NCBI GenBank assembly: GCA_013822685.1
Contig: PNKV01000019.1
Coordinates: forward strand, 1-64,000
Source of the DNA: Leptothrix sp. (in: b-proteobacteria)
GTDB taxonomy: Bacteria > Pseudomonadota > Gammaproteobacteria > Burkholderiales > Burkholderiaceae_C
Direction of reading: 5' to 3'
Length of the DNA: 64,000 bases
Shown: positions 34,181 to 43,313 of the stretch, piece after piece
Numbering within the stretch: the stretch's first letter is position 1
Layout of the letters: each line of letters starts with the position of its first letter
Notes under the pieces: model-generated
Database searches by the model: none
Seen by the model: only the letters and a program-made list of their open reading frames with translations
Told to the model about the DNA's origin: nothing
Made by a program: the position numbers and the translations under genes

Positions 34181-36223
34181 TCAGCTCATGCCTTGGTGGC
34201 GCAACAGGGCGTCGATGCTGGGCTCGCGGCCCCGGAACGCCTTGAAATTATCCATGGCGGTGCGGCTGCCGCCGGCTTCCAGGATCGACTCACGGTAACG
34301 CCGGCCAACTTCGGGATTCAGAACGCCAGCAGGGCCCGTGGCGGCTTCTTCAAAAGCCGCATAGGCATCCGCTGATAGCACTTCGGCCCACTTGTAACTG
34401 TAATAGCCCGCTGCGTAGCCGCCTGCAAAGATGTGTGAAAAGCTGTGTTGAAAGCGGTTGAACGCTGGCGGGATGTTGACCGCGACTTCCTTGCGCACCT
34501 CGTCGACCACGGCTTGAACCCGCTGGTCGTTGCCTGCTTCGGCATGCAGGCGCATGTCGAACAAGGAAAACTCAACCTGGCGCAGGGTGGCCATGCCGCT
34601 CTGGAAGTTCTTGGCGGCGTTCATCTTGTCGAACAGCTCGCGCGGCAGGGATTTGCCGGTGTCCACGTGGCTGGTGAGTTGCTGCACCACGTCCCATTCC
34701 CAGCAGAAGTTTTCCATGAACTGGCTGGGCAGCTCGACCGCGTCCCACTCGACACCACTGATGCCTGACACGCCGATGTCGTCCACCTTGGTCAGCATGT
34801 GGTGCAGGCCGTGGCCGAACTCGTGGAAGAGAGTGGTCACGTCATCGTGCGTGAGCAGCGCAGGCTTGCCACCCACGCCCGAGGCGAAATTGCACACCAG
34901 GTGCGCCACGGGGGTTTGGGTCTGCTGGTTGTCAGGCCGCGTCCAGCGGCCGCGCACGTCGTCCATCCAGGCGCCGGGGCGTTTGCCTGAGCGGGCGTAT
35001 AGGTCCAGGTAGAACTGGCCGACCAGGCTGCCGGCGCGCTCGATGCGGAAGAAGCGCACCGACTCGTGCCAAACGGGGGCGCTGTCGGGCTTGATGTTCA
35101 CATCGAACAAGGTTTCGATCAGCTTGAAAAGGCCGGCCAGCACCGTCGGCTCGGTGAAATATTGCTTCACCTCTTGGTCACTGAAGGCGTAGCGGGCTTC
35201 CTTGAGCTTCTCGCTGGCAAAGGCGGTGTCCCAGGCTTGCAGGTCGTTCAAGCCCAATTCGGTGCCGGCGAAATCGCGCAACTCGGCCATGTCTTTCTCG
35301 GCAAAGGGGCGGGCGCGGCGAGCCAGGTCGCGCAAAAACTCCATGACTTGTTGAGGGCTGGTGGCCATCTTGGGTACCAGGGACACGTCGGCGAAGCTGG
35401 CGTAGCCCAGCAGGGCGGCTTCTTCCTGGCGCAGGGCAATGATCTGCTGCATCAGCGGGGTGTTGTCGCGCTCGGTCGGGCCGGCTTCGCTGGCGCGGGT
35501 GGCGTAGGCGCGGTACAGCGTTTCACGCAAGGGGCGGTGCGTGGCGTACTGCATCACCGGCAGGTAGCAGGGCATGTGCAGGGTCAGCTTGTGGCCTTCC
35601 TTGCCTTCAGCTTGCGCGGCGGCACGGGTGGCTTCGACCACATCCGCGGGCACGCCAGCCAGTTCATCGGCCGTGGCGTAGTAGCTGTACGCATCAGTGG
35701 CGTCCATCACGTGCTCAGAGAAGGCCTGCGACAGGGCGGCCTGCTGCTCCTGGATTTCGGCAAAACGCTTTTTGGCATCGCCTTGCAATTCGGCGCCACC
35801 GAGCACGAAACCACGCAGGGCGTTTTCCAGCGCGCGGTGGCGGGCAGGGCTCAGCCGCTGGCCTTCGGGCGATTGCGACAGGGCCTTGTACTTGGCGTAC
35901 AGGCGTTCGTCGGCGCCCAGGCGGGTGTAAAACTCGGTCAGACGAGGCAGGTTTTCGTTGTATGCAGCCCGGATCTCCGGGGTGTCGGCTACGGAATTGA
36001 GGTGGCCCACGGCCCCCCAAGCCCGGCCCAGGCGCTCGGTGGCCACGTCCAGCAGCAGCGACAAGGTGTCGTAATCGGCCGGCACGTCGGGCCCGGTGAC
36101 CTTGTCCAGCGCGGCTTCGGCCTCCTTGAGCAACACATCCATCGCCGGCGTGACATGGGCCGGTTGGATGCTTGAGAAAGCGGGCAAGCCGGAGGTGTCG
36201 AGCAGGGGATTGGGTGTGGTCAT
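34181..36223 (-). CDS. prlC: Oligopeptidase A (M3 metallopeptidase)
   Basis: A 680-residue cytoplasmic zinc oligopeptidase that clears short peptides, including cleaved signal peptides. The active-site motif is TTLFHEFGHGLHHML (HExxH). The downstream Glu ligand is in the SGVEWDAVELPSQFMENFCW segment, as in M3 enzymes, and the C-terminal GYAAGYYSYKWAEVLSADAY is diagnostic. Length is normal for OpdA (680 in E. coli). It lies between folD (27 bases upstream) and the glutaredoxin gene on the same strand. Confidence 0.95.
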   Translation of the reverse strand: MTTPNPLLDTSGLPAFSSIQPAHVTPAMDVLLKEAEAALDKVTGPDVPADYDTLSLLLDVATERLGRAWGAVGHLNSVADTPEIRAAYNENLPRLTEFYTRLGADERLYAKYKALSQSPEGQRLSPARHRALENALRGFVLGGAELQGDAKKRFAEIQEQQAALSQAFSEHVMDATDAYSYYATADELAGVPADVVEATRAAAQAEGKEGHKLTLHMPCYLPVMQYATHRPLRETLYRAYATRASEAGPTERDNTPLMQQIIALRQEEAALLGYASFADVSLVPKMATSPQQVMEFLRDLARRARPFAEKDMAELRDFAGTELGLNDLQAWDTAFASEKLKEARYAFSDQEVKQYFTEPTVLAGLFKLIETLFDVNIKPDSAPVWHESVRFFRIERAGSLVGQFYLDLYARSGKRPGAWMDDVRGRWTRPDNQQTQTPVAHLVCNFASGVGGKPALLTHDDVTTLFHEFGHGLHHMLTKVDDIGVSGISGVEWDAVELPSQFMENFCWEWDVVQQLTSHVDTGKSLPRELFDKMNAAKNFQSGMATLRQVEFSLFDMRLHAEAGNDQRVQAVVDEVRKEVAVNIPPAFNRFQHSFSHIFAGGYAAGYYSYKWAEVLSADAYAAFEEAATGPAGVLNPEVGRRYRESILEAGGSRTAMDNFKAFRGREPSIDALLRHQGMS

Positions 36224-36250
36224 GGGCGTTGGGTATAGGTTACAGGCGAG

Positions 36251-37096
36251 TTAAAGGCGCTCGGCAGCTTCGATGGTGTTGACCAGCAGCATGGTGATGG
36301 TCATGGGGCCGACACCGCCCGGCACGGGGGTGATCCAGCTGGCCACTTCCTTGACGCCGGCAAAATCGACGTCGCCACACAGCTTGCCTTCATCATCGCG
36401 GTTCATGCCGACATCGATCACGACGGCCCCGGGCTTGACCATGTCGGCCGTGAGTACATTGCGCTTGCCCACGGCGGCCACCACCACGTCGGCTTGGCGG
36501 GTGTGGTAGGCCAGATCCGGGGTTGCACTGTGGCAGATGGTGACGGTGGCGCTGGATTGCAAGAGCATCATGGCCATGGGTTTGCCGACGATGTTGCTGC
36601 GGCCGATGACCACGGCGTGCTTGCCGCGCAGGTCATAGCCAATGGATTCGAGCATCTTCATGCAGCCATAGGGGGTGCAGGCTTTGAAGCCAGGCTCGCC
36701 CACCATCAGGGCGCCAGCGCTGGCCACGTGGAAGCCATCCACATCCTTCAATGGGGAAATGGATTCGATGACCTTGTGGTCGTCGATGTGCTTGGGCAGG
36801 GGCAACTGCACCAGGATGCCGTGGATGGACGGGTCGTTGTTCAGTGCCTCGACGCGGGCCAGCAATTCGGCCTCGGTCATGGTGGCGGGGTATTTTTCGA
36901 GCACCGAATGGAGGCCTGCGTCTTCACAGGCCTTGACCTTGTTGCGCACATAGACCTGGCTGGCCGGGTTCTCGCCGACGAGGATCACGGCCAGGCCAGG
37001 CGTGATGCCTTTTTCGGTGAGCGCGGCGGCGCGAACGGCCACCTGGGCGCGGAGTTGCTTGGACAGGGCGTTGCCGTCGATCAGTTGTGCGGTCAT
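36251..37096 (-). CDS. folD: Bifunctional methylenetetrahydrofolate dehydrogenase/cyclohydrolase
   Basis: Converts 5,10-methylene-THF to 10-formyl-THF for purines and initiator tRNA. In 281 residues, [21 protein letters not shown] holds the catalytic region with Tyr50/Lys54-like residues (YVRNK), and [13 protein letters not shown] is the substrate loop. [20 protein letters not shown] is the NADP-binding motif, and [19 protein letters not shown] closes the protein. Normal length. It starts 41 bases downstream of a strong terminator that separates it from the response-regulator gene, and heads folD-prlC-grx. Confidence 0.97.
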   Translation of the reverse strand: MTAQLIDGNALSKQLRAQVAVRAAALTEKGITPGLAVILVGENPASQVYVRNKVKACEDAGLHSVLEKYPATMTEAELLARVEALNNDPSIHGILVQLPLPKHIDDHKVIESISPLKDVDGFHVASAGALMVGEPGFKACTPYGCMKMLESIGYDLRGKHAVVIGRSNIVGKPMAMMLLQSSATVTICHSATPDLAYHTRQADVVVAAVGKRNVLTADMVKPGAVVIDVGMNRDDEGKLCGDVDFAGVKEVASWITPVPGGVGPMTITMLLVNTIEAAERL

Positions 37097-37136
37097 GGGG
37101 CGGTCTGCAATTCAGTCAAAAAGGGGCGAAAGAACG

Positions 37137-37162
37137 AAAAAGGCCGCACTGAGGCGGCCTTG
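37137..37162 (-). terminator. Intrinsic terminator after the response regulator gene
   Basis: On the minus strand AAGGCCGC, a short CTCAGT loop, GCGGCCTT and then TTTTCG form a classic terminator. It lies 48 bases beyond the response-regulator stop and before folD, so it separates the two-component operon from folD-prlC-grx. Confidence 0.85.
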
Positions 37163-37209
37163 CTTGCGCGCGAGAGGGGAAGACCTCTCACAGGCCTTGT
37201 TGCCTCACA

Positions 37210-37854
37210 TCAGGGCTTGGCGGGCGCGTTGGCCGGCTGGCCGCTGGCGCCCAGGGCGATCTTGAGCAGATCGGCCACGGTGTTGGCGTTGAGCTTTTCC
37301 ATCACATTGGCGCGGTGGGCTTCCACCGTCTTGATGCTGATGCCCAGGTCGTCGGCGATCTGCTTGTTCAGGCGGCCGGCCACGATGCGCTCCAGCACTT
37401 GCGCTTCACGCGTGGTCAGGCGGGACAGCAGGGCTTCTCGGCTGGCGGCTTCTTGCGAGCTGGAGAAGGCGGTGCGGGCTTCGTCGAGCATGCGCTCGAC
37501 CAGGGCCACCAGGGCGTCTTCTTTGAACGGCTTTTCGATGAAGTCCATCGCACCTTTTTTCATGGTGTTCACGGCCATCGGCACGTCGCCGTGGCCGGTG
37601 ATGAACACGATGGGGAGGGGCGATTTGCGCTCGAGGAGCTTGTCTTGAAGTTCCAGGCCGCTCATGCCGTCCATGCGGATGTCGGCGATCAGGCAGGCCA
37701 CTTCACGAGGGTCGAACCGGGCCAGGAAGGATTCGGCCGAGTCAAAGCACCGCACCCGGTAGTCTTTGCCTTCGAGCAGCCATTGCAGCGAATCGCGCAC
37801 GGCCTCGTCGTCATCGACCACATACACAGTGCCTTTTTTGGGGATCAGACTCAT
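37210..37854 (-). CDS. FixJ/NarL-type response regulator
   Basis: A 214-residue two-domain regulator. The receiver has VYVVDDDEAVRDSL, phospho-acceptor Asp in CLIADIRMDGMSG, switch Thr in VFITGHGD and Lys in FIEKPF. The LuxR-type helix-turn-helix runs SRLTTREAQVLERIVAGRLN to KTVEAHRANVMEKL. It matches FixJ/TodT-like regulators. Start and upstream kinase stop overlap by 4 bases, so kinase and regulator are translationally coupled. The pair is divergent from aceE. Its target could be the pyruvate dehydrogenase operon (inference). Confidence 0.92.
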   Translation of the reverse strand: MSLIPKKGTVYVVDDDEAVRDSLQWLLEGKDYRVRCFDSAESFLARFDPREVACLIADIRMDGMSGLELQDKLLERKSPLPIVFITGHGDVPMAVNTMKKGAMDFIEKPFKEDALVALVERMLDEARTAFSSSQEAASREALLSRLTTREAQVLERIVAGRLNKQIADDLGISIKTVEAHRANVMEKLNANTVADLLKIALGASGQPANAPAKP

Positions 37855-40433
37855 GGGTTATCGGCTAGCAAGTCGTTGGAGGGAGGGGTGATCGAATCGG
37901 AGAAATCCGAGGCACCACTGCTGTCGACCGGGAGGGTGAAAGTGAACTTGCACCCCATCACCGTGGGACCATTGTAGATGTTCTCGGCGCCAATGCGACC
38001 GTGGTGTGACTCGATGATGGACCGGCACAGGCTCAGGCCAATCCCCAGGCCTTCGGCCTTGGATGAGTGGAAGGCCTCGAACAGGCGGCTGCTCATCTCT
38101 TCTTTCATGCCCGGGCCGGCGTCGGTGACGGTGAATTCGACCACCTGGCCCTGGTCTTCCGTCTTGCGCAATTGCACGCGCAGATCAACGTGGCGGCGCG
38201 ACTGTGGCATTTGCGCCGAATCGATGGCCTCGGCGGCGTTTTTGAGCAAGTTCAGCAACACCTGTTCGATCAGGATGGGGTCGACCATCAGGGTGGGCAG
38301 GCGCTGCGCGATGGTGCTGTTGAGCGTGACGCGGCGGCGGCGCATCTCGAACCCGGCCAATTCCAGCACGGCTTCGATGATGTCGCGGGCGCGTGCGGGC
38401 TGGCGTTGTGGCTCGCTGCGCTTCACGAACTGGCGGATGCGGTGGATGATCTGGCCGGCACGCTGGGCTTGGCGCGAAGTCTTCTCCAGCGCCTCGATCA
38501 GGCCTTCGTTGGCGATGCTGCCCGACTTGATCCGGCTGACCATGCCGCTGCAGTAGTTGGAGATGGCGGCCAGCGGCTGGTTCAGCTCGTGCGCCACGGT
38601 GGAGGCCATTTCGCCCATGGTGATCAAACGGCTGGTGAACTGGGCTTTTTCGGCCTGGCGCGCGGCGGCTTCCTCGCCCTGGCGGCGTGCCGTGATGTCA
38701 GTGGCGATCAGCATTTGCGCCAGGTGGCCGTCGGTCCACTGGATATAACGGGCCCGCACATCGAACCACTTCTGGGCCGATTCCATGTAGATGTCGCGGG
38801 CATCCACGCCGGCGGCGGTCAGCTCTTGCGTGGGCAGGTTGCCGAAGTTGTCCACGGATTCGTCACCGTCGGCCAGATCTGCGGGGTCGAATTCACCACC
38901 CGTCAGCTCGGAGTGGGCGCCCGGATTGGCGCCGAACCACAGGCGGTAAGAGCGGTTCGCAAACAGCAGCTCGCCGCGTTGCACCGAGACCACGGACACG
39001 GCGGCGTCCAAGCCTTCCAGCACGGTGGTGAAGCGCTCGTGCGCGGCCGTGAGCTGGTCACGCACCCGCTTGGCTTCGGTGATGTTGGTGACGGAGGTCA
39101 TCCAGCCGGTCTGGTTGCCTTGCGAGTCGATCAGCGGCGACACGTACATGCGGGCGTCGAACTGGCTCAGGTCACGGCGTTGCATGACCACTTCAACGCC
39201 GCCAGTCGGGCTGCGGCCCAGCAGCTCTTGCTGGAACATGCGGTTGAACTCGTCCAGCCGGTCTTTGGGCCAATAAGGGTAGGGCGGCACGCAGCCGATC
39301 AGTTCTTCTTCCGCGAAGCCGGTCATGGCGCAAAAGGCGGGGTTCACATAGGTGATGCGGCCTTCCAGGTCGATGGTGCGCATGCCGGTGAGCATGGAGT
39401 TTTCCATCGCCCTGCGGAAATTGGTCTCCTGCACCAGCGTTTTCTGGATCTGGGCGCGACGGCGCATGTGGCGCAGCGTGCCCACCAGCGTCCACACCGT
39501 CAGGGCCGACAGGGCCACCACCATCCAGAACAGGGTGTTGCCGACCAGGTTGGTCGAGGTGCGGAAGCCCATGCCGCGCAGGATCAGGCCGTTGCCCACG
39601 GGCGTGACGATCACTTCATGCACGAAGGTGGGCTTGGCCGAGCCTTCGGCCGAGGTGCTGACCGTGTTGGTGAGCACTTCGCCGCCAAACTGGACCAGGC
39701 TCATCGCGTGTCGGCTGACGATTTCCCGGGGCACCATGTAGCGCATCAGCGCCTCAAGCGAATACTCGGCCGACAGGGTGCCGATGAAGCCGGTACTGTC
39801 AATCAGGGGGACCTGGATCTGGATGACCCGCACCGCCAGGCCGTTGATGTAAGGCTGCGAATAGACCGGCTGACTGCGCTCCTTGGCCAGCTTGAATGCG
39901 CTTTTGGGGGCTTGAACGCCGCGCAAGGGGTCGTAGGACGACAGGTTGGCGTAAGGGTCCAGGTTCAAGCCCTGCGGCGCGGGCAGGTACAGGTTCATGG
40001 CGGCGTGCGCGGCCTTGACGGTTTCATCGGCCTGCGTCCAGGCCACGCTGATGACCTCTGGGCGGGCCCGCACAAAATCGCTGGCCTGCGACATGAATTG
40101 CTCGGAGTTCACCGCCTTGATGCTGATTTCGCGGGCCAGGCGCAGCAGTTGCTCCTGGCTTTCAATCATGCGCATGCGGATTTGTTGCTGCACGACCTCG
40201 GTGTCGCGTTTCACCGACTCTTGTTCACGCTCAAGCTCTTCGTTGCGCAGGTACCAGAAGGCCACGATGATGGCGGCCAAAAACAACAGCACCGAGACCA
40301 GCGGCCCCAGGGTGGCGTACCGGTCTTGCTGGTTGGGCGACTGCTTGCGCCACCACTGCCAGAAGAAGCGGTTGGAGTTTCCGGCCCCGGGGGTGCGTGA
40401 GGCGGCGGTGGACAAGGATGAGCGAGACGGCAT
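37851..40433 (-). CDS. Membrane PAS-domain sensor histidine kinase
   Basis: An 860-residue sensor. Helix 1 (about 42-64) and helix 2 (about 300-322) enclose a periplasmic domain of about 235 residues that does not match a named fold by eye. Two PAS units follow (about 350-470, 475-600, FRRAMENSMLTGMRTIDLEG and YVNPAFCAMTGF marking the first). The kinase core follows, with H-box STVAHELNQPLAAISNYC, N-box LLNLLKNAAEAID, G1 VTDAGPGM and G2 GLGIGLSLCRSIIESH. It resembles FixL/DctB kinases. It overlaps its regulator by 4 bases. ATG 40433 is the first Met and is 160 bases from the divergent aceE ATG. Confidence 0.92.
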   Translation of the reverse strand: MPSRSSLSTAASRTPGAGNSNRFFWQWWRKQSPNQQDRYATLGPLVSVLLFLAAIIVAFWYLRNEELEREQESVKRDTEVVQQQIRMRMIESQEQLLRLAREISIKAVNSEQFMSQASDFVRARPEVISVAWTQADETVKAAHAAMNLYLPAPQGLNLDPYANLSSYDPLRGVQAPKSAFKLAKERSQPVYSQPYINGLAVRVIQIQVPLIDSTGFIGTLSAEYSLEALMRYMVPREIVSRHAMSLVQFGGEVLTNTVSTSAEGSAKPTFVHEVIVTPVGNGLILRGMGFRTSTNLVGNTLFWMVVALSALTVWTLVGTLRHMRRRAQIQKTLVQETNFRRAMENSMLTGMRTIDLEGRITYVNPAFCAMTGFAEEELIGCVPPYPYWPKDRLDEFNRMFQQELLGRSPTGGVEVVMQRRDLSQFDARMYVSPLIDSQGNQTGWMTSVTNITEAKRVRDQLTAAHERFTTVLEGLDAAVSVVSVQRGELLFANRSYRLWFGANPGAHSELTGGEFDPADLADGDESVDNFGNLPTQELTAAGVDARDIYMESAQKWFDVRARYIQWTDGHLAQMLIATDITARRQGEEAAARQAEKAQFTSRLITMGEMASTVAHELNQPLAAISNYCSGMVSRIKSGSIANEGLIEALEKTSRQAQRAGQIIHRIRQFVKRSEPQRQPARARDIIEAVLELAGFEMRRRRVTLNSTIAQRLPTLMVDPILIEQVLLNLLKNAAEAIDSAQMPQSRRHVDLRVQLRKTEDQGQVVEFTVTDAGPGMKEEMSSRLFEAFHSSKAEGLGIGLSLCRSIIESHHGRIGAENIYNGPTVMGCKFTFTLPVDSSGASDFSDSITPPSNDLLADNP

Positions 40434-40593
40434 CTAGTGATTATCCGTGTGGTCTCCCACAATCGACGTGCTGCTTGAGAACAGGTGCAATCCCGATTCA
40501 ATTCCAGCGTTAAGGATTCACTCTAATCACCCCACTCACTCAGGGGATGGCTGATACTCATGACACTGGTACATACCAACGGAGACCCTGCTT
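40434..40593. promoter_or_regulatory. Divergent promoter region between the kinase and aceE
   Basis: The 160-base region should contain both promoters. At 40567-40578, TGGTA-CA-TACCA is an inverted repeat just before the aceE ribosome site (GGAGA at 40581). The arms resemble GntR-type half sites (TGGT/ACCA) but with a spacing unlike PdhR, so its protein is not assigned. I see no convincing sigma70 pair. Confidence 0.35.
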
Positions 40594-43293
40594 ATGTCCG
40601 CTGCCGATGCGCTGCCGTCTGCTTCCATGGATCTTGACCCGGAAGAGACACGCGAATGGCTTGACGCCTTGTCGGGTGTCATCGAAACCGAGGGTCGCGG
40701 CCGTGCCCACGACCTGCTTGAACAGCTGTTGGACCATGCCCGCCAGGCCGGTATCGACCTGCCGTTTTCGGCCAACACCGCCTATGTGAACACCATTGGG
40801 GTTCAAGACGAAGCCCAGTTTCCCGGCAACATGGAGATCGAAGAGCGCCTGCGCGCCTTCATGCGCTGGAACGCGCTGGCCATGGTGGTGCGGGCCAACC
40901 GGCACGAGCCACCCGATGGCGGTGACCTGGGCGGGCACATCTCGTCCTTCGCGTCGCTGGCGACCATGCTTGGCTGTGGCTTCAACCACTTCTGGCATGC
41001 CGAGCACGAAGGCCATGGCGGCGATCTGCTCTACATACAAGGTCACTCGGCGCCCGGCATTTACGCCCGCGCCTTCATGGAGGGCCGCATCACCGAAGAC
41101 CAGTTGCTCAACTTCCGCCAGGAAGTGGGCGGCAAGGGCCTGTCGAGCTACCCGCATCCCAAGCTGATGCCCGAGTTCTGGCAGTTCCCGACCGTGTCGA
41201 TGGGCCTGGGCCCGATCATGGCGATCTACCAGGCGCGCTTTTTGAAGTACCTGCACGCCCGTGGCATCGCCGACACCTCCAACCGCAAGGTCTGGGTGTT
41301 CTGCGGCGACGGTGAGATGGACGAACCAGAATCGCTGGGCGCCATCGGCCTCGCCTCACGGGAAAAGCTCGACAACCTCATCTTCGTCGTCAACTGCAAT
41401 CTGCAGCGCCTGGACGGCCCGGTGCGCGGCAACGGCAAGATCGTGCAAGAGCTGGAAGGCGAGTTCCGCGGTGCGGGCTGGAACGTGATCAAGCTGCTGT
41501 GGGGCGGCTATTGGGATCCGCTCTTGGCGCGCGACAGGGAAGGCTTGCTGCGCAAGGTCATGATGGACATGGTCGATGGCGACTACCAGGCCTGCAAGGC
41601 CAATGACGGCGCGTTCGTGCGGCAACACTTTTTCGGGCGCAACCCCAAGGTGGCCGAGATGGTGGCCAAGATGTCTGACGACGACATCTGGCGCCTTAAC
41701 CGCGGCGGGCATGACCCGCAGAAGGTGTACGCGGCCTACCATGCGGCCGCGAACCACACCGGCCAGCCCACCGTGCTGCTGATCAAGACCGTCAAGGGTT
41801 TTGGCATGGGCAAGAGCGGTGAGGGCAAGAACACCGCGCACCAGACCAAGAAGCTGACCGAGGAGGACATCAAAACCTTCCGCGACCGCTTCAACATCCC
41901 CATCACCGACGAAGACCTGCCCAAGATCCCCTTCTACAAGCCGGCCGAACACACGCCGGAAATGGAATACCTGCACGCCCGCCGCAAGGCCCTGGGCGGC
42001 TACCTGCCCCAGCGCCGCGTCAAGGCTGATGAGCAGTTGGTGGTGCCTGAGTTGGCGGCCTTCAAGACCGTGTTGGATGCCACCGCCGAAGGGCGTGAGA
42101 TCTCGACCACACAAGCGTTTGTGCGCTGCCTGACGCCTTTGCTGCGCGATGCCCAACTGGGCCCGCGAGTCGTGCCCATCCTGGTGGACGAAGCCCGCAC
42201 CTTTGGCATGGAAGGCCTGTTCCGCCAGATCGGTATCTATGCGCCGGAAGGCCAGAAGTACACCCCGGTCGACCGCGACCAGGTGAGCTACTACCGCGAA
42301 GACAAGGCCGGCCAGATCCTGCAAGAAGGCATCAACGAAGCCGGTGGCATGAGTTCGTGGATCGCGGCGGCCACGTCGTACTCCACCAACAACCGGATCA
42401 TGATCCCGTTCTACGTGTACTACTCGATGTTCGGGCTGCAGCGCGTGGGCGACCTGGCCTGGGCGGCGGGTGACATGCAGGCGCGTGGCTTCCTGCTGGG
42501 TGGCACGTCGGGCCGCACCACGCTGAATGGCGAAGGCCTGCAGCACGAAGACGGCCACAGCCAACTGGTGGCCTCAACGATCCCGAACTGCCTGAGTTAC
42601 GACCCGACCTTCGCGCACGAGGTGGCGGTGATCGTGCAGCATGGCTTGAAGCGCATGGTCGAGCAGCAGGAAAACGTTTTCTATTACCTGACCTTGTTGA
42701 ACGAGAACTACAGCCAGCCCGGCCTGCGTGAAGGCACCGAGGCAGAGATCATCAAGGGCATGTATTTGCTGCAGGAAGGCGCCAAGAAGACGCCGCGCGT
42801 GAACCTGCTGGGTTCGGGCTCGATCCTGCGCGAATCGGTGGCGGCGCGTGAGCTGCTGGAGGCGGACTGGGGCGTGGCCGCCAATGTGTGGAGCTGCCCC
42901 AGTTTCAACGAACTGGCACGTGATGGCCAGGACACCGAGCGCTGGAATTTGCTGCACCCCACCGAAGCACCGCGCGTGTCTTTCGTGGCGCAACAACTGG
43001 CGCCGCACAACGGCCCAGTCATCGCCTCGACCGATTACGTCAAGACCTTCGCCGAGCAGATCCGCGCCTACATCCCCAAGGGCCGCACCTACAAAGTGCT
43101 GGGCACCGATGGCTTTGGCCGCAGTGATTTCCGCTACCGCTTGCGCGAGCACTTCGAGGTCAACCGCCACTACATCGTGGTGGCCGCGCTCAAGGCCTTG
43201 TCGGAAGATGGCAGCGTGCCTGTGGCCAAGGTGGCCGAGGCCATCGCGCGCTACAAGATCGACGCCGACAAGATCAACCCGCTCTACGCTTGA
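40594..43293 (+). CDS. aceE: Pyruvate dehydrogenase E1 component (homodimeric)
   Basis: Thiamine-diphosphate E1 of the pyruvate dehydrogenase complex; it decarboxylates pyruvate and passes the acetyl group to lipoyl-AceF. The 899-residue protein is the single-chain alpha2 type. GDGEMDEPESLGAIGLASRE with CGDGEMDEPE is the ThDP/Mg motif (GDG...N). VNCNLQRLDGPVRGNGKIVQ follows it, and ILVDEARTFGMEGLFRQIGI is the second half. C-terminal DGFGRSDFRYRLREHFEVN closes the protein. Length and order match E. coli AceE (887). It is first in aceE-aceF-lpdA with 20 bases to aceF. Confidence 0.98.
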   Translation: MSAADALPSASMDLDPEETREWLDALSGVIETEGRGRAHDLLEQLLDHARQAGIDLPFSANTAYVNTIGVQDEAQFPGNMEIEERLRAFMRWNALAMVVRANRHEPPDGGDLGGHISSFASLATMLGCGFNHFWHAEHEGHGGDLLYIQGHSAPGIYARAFMEGRITEDQLLNFRQEVGGKGLSSYPHPKLMPEFWQFPTVSMGLGPIMAIYQARFLKYLHARGIADTSNRKVWVFCGDGEMDEPESLGAIGLASREKLDNLIFVVNCNLQRLDGPVRGNGKIVQELEGEFRGAGWNVIKLLWGGYWDPLLARDREGLLRKVMMDMVDGDYQACKANDGAFVRQHFFGRNPKVAEMVAKMSDDDIWRLNRGGHDPQKVYAAYHAAANHTGQPTVLLIKTVKGFGMGKSGEGKNTAHQTKKLTEEDIKTFRDRFNIPITDEDLPKIPFYKPAEHTPEMEYLHARRKALGGYLPQRRVKADEQLVVPELAAFKTVLDATAEGREISTTQAFVRCLTPLLRDAQLGPRVVPILVDEARTFGMEGLFRQIGIYAPEGQKYTPVDRDQVSYYREDKAGQILQEGINEAGGMSSWIAAATSYSTNNRIMIPFYVYYSMFGLQRVGDLAWAAGDMQARGFLLGGTSGRTTLNGEGLQHEDGHSQLVASTIPNCLSYDPTFAHEVAVIVQHGLKRMVEQQENVFYYLTLLNENYSQPGLREGTEAEIIKGMYLLQEGAKKTPRVNLLGSGSILRESVAARELLEADWGVAANVWSCPSFNELARDGQDTERWNLLHPTEAPRVSFVAQQLAPHNGPVIASTDYVKTFAEQIRAYIPKGRTYKVLGTDGFGRSDFRYRLREHFEVNRHYIVVAALKALSEDGSVPVAKVAEAIARYKIDADKINPLYA

Positions 43294-43313
43294 TGCACTT
43301 GAGGCAGCACTGA

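Noticed and set aside
38067..40400. A long open frame on the plus strand opposite the PAS kinase
   Set aside because: Composition is His/Gly/Val-rich with no domain motif, as expected for antisense frames in GC-rich genes; the minus-strand kinase explains the region fully.
40567..40578. A true PdhR operator before aceE
   Set aside because: The arms resemble TGGT/ACCA, but the centre has four bases instead of three and no PdhR gene is in the window; kept only as an unassigned inverted repeat.
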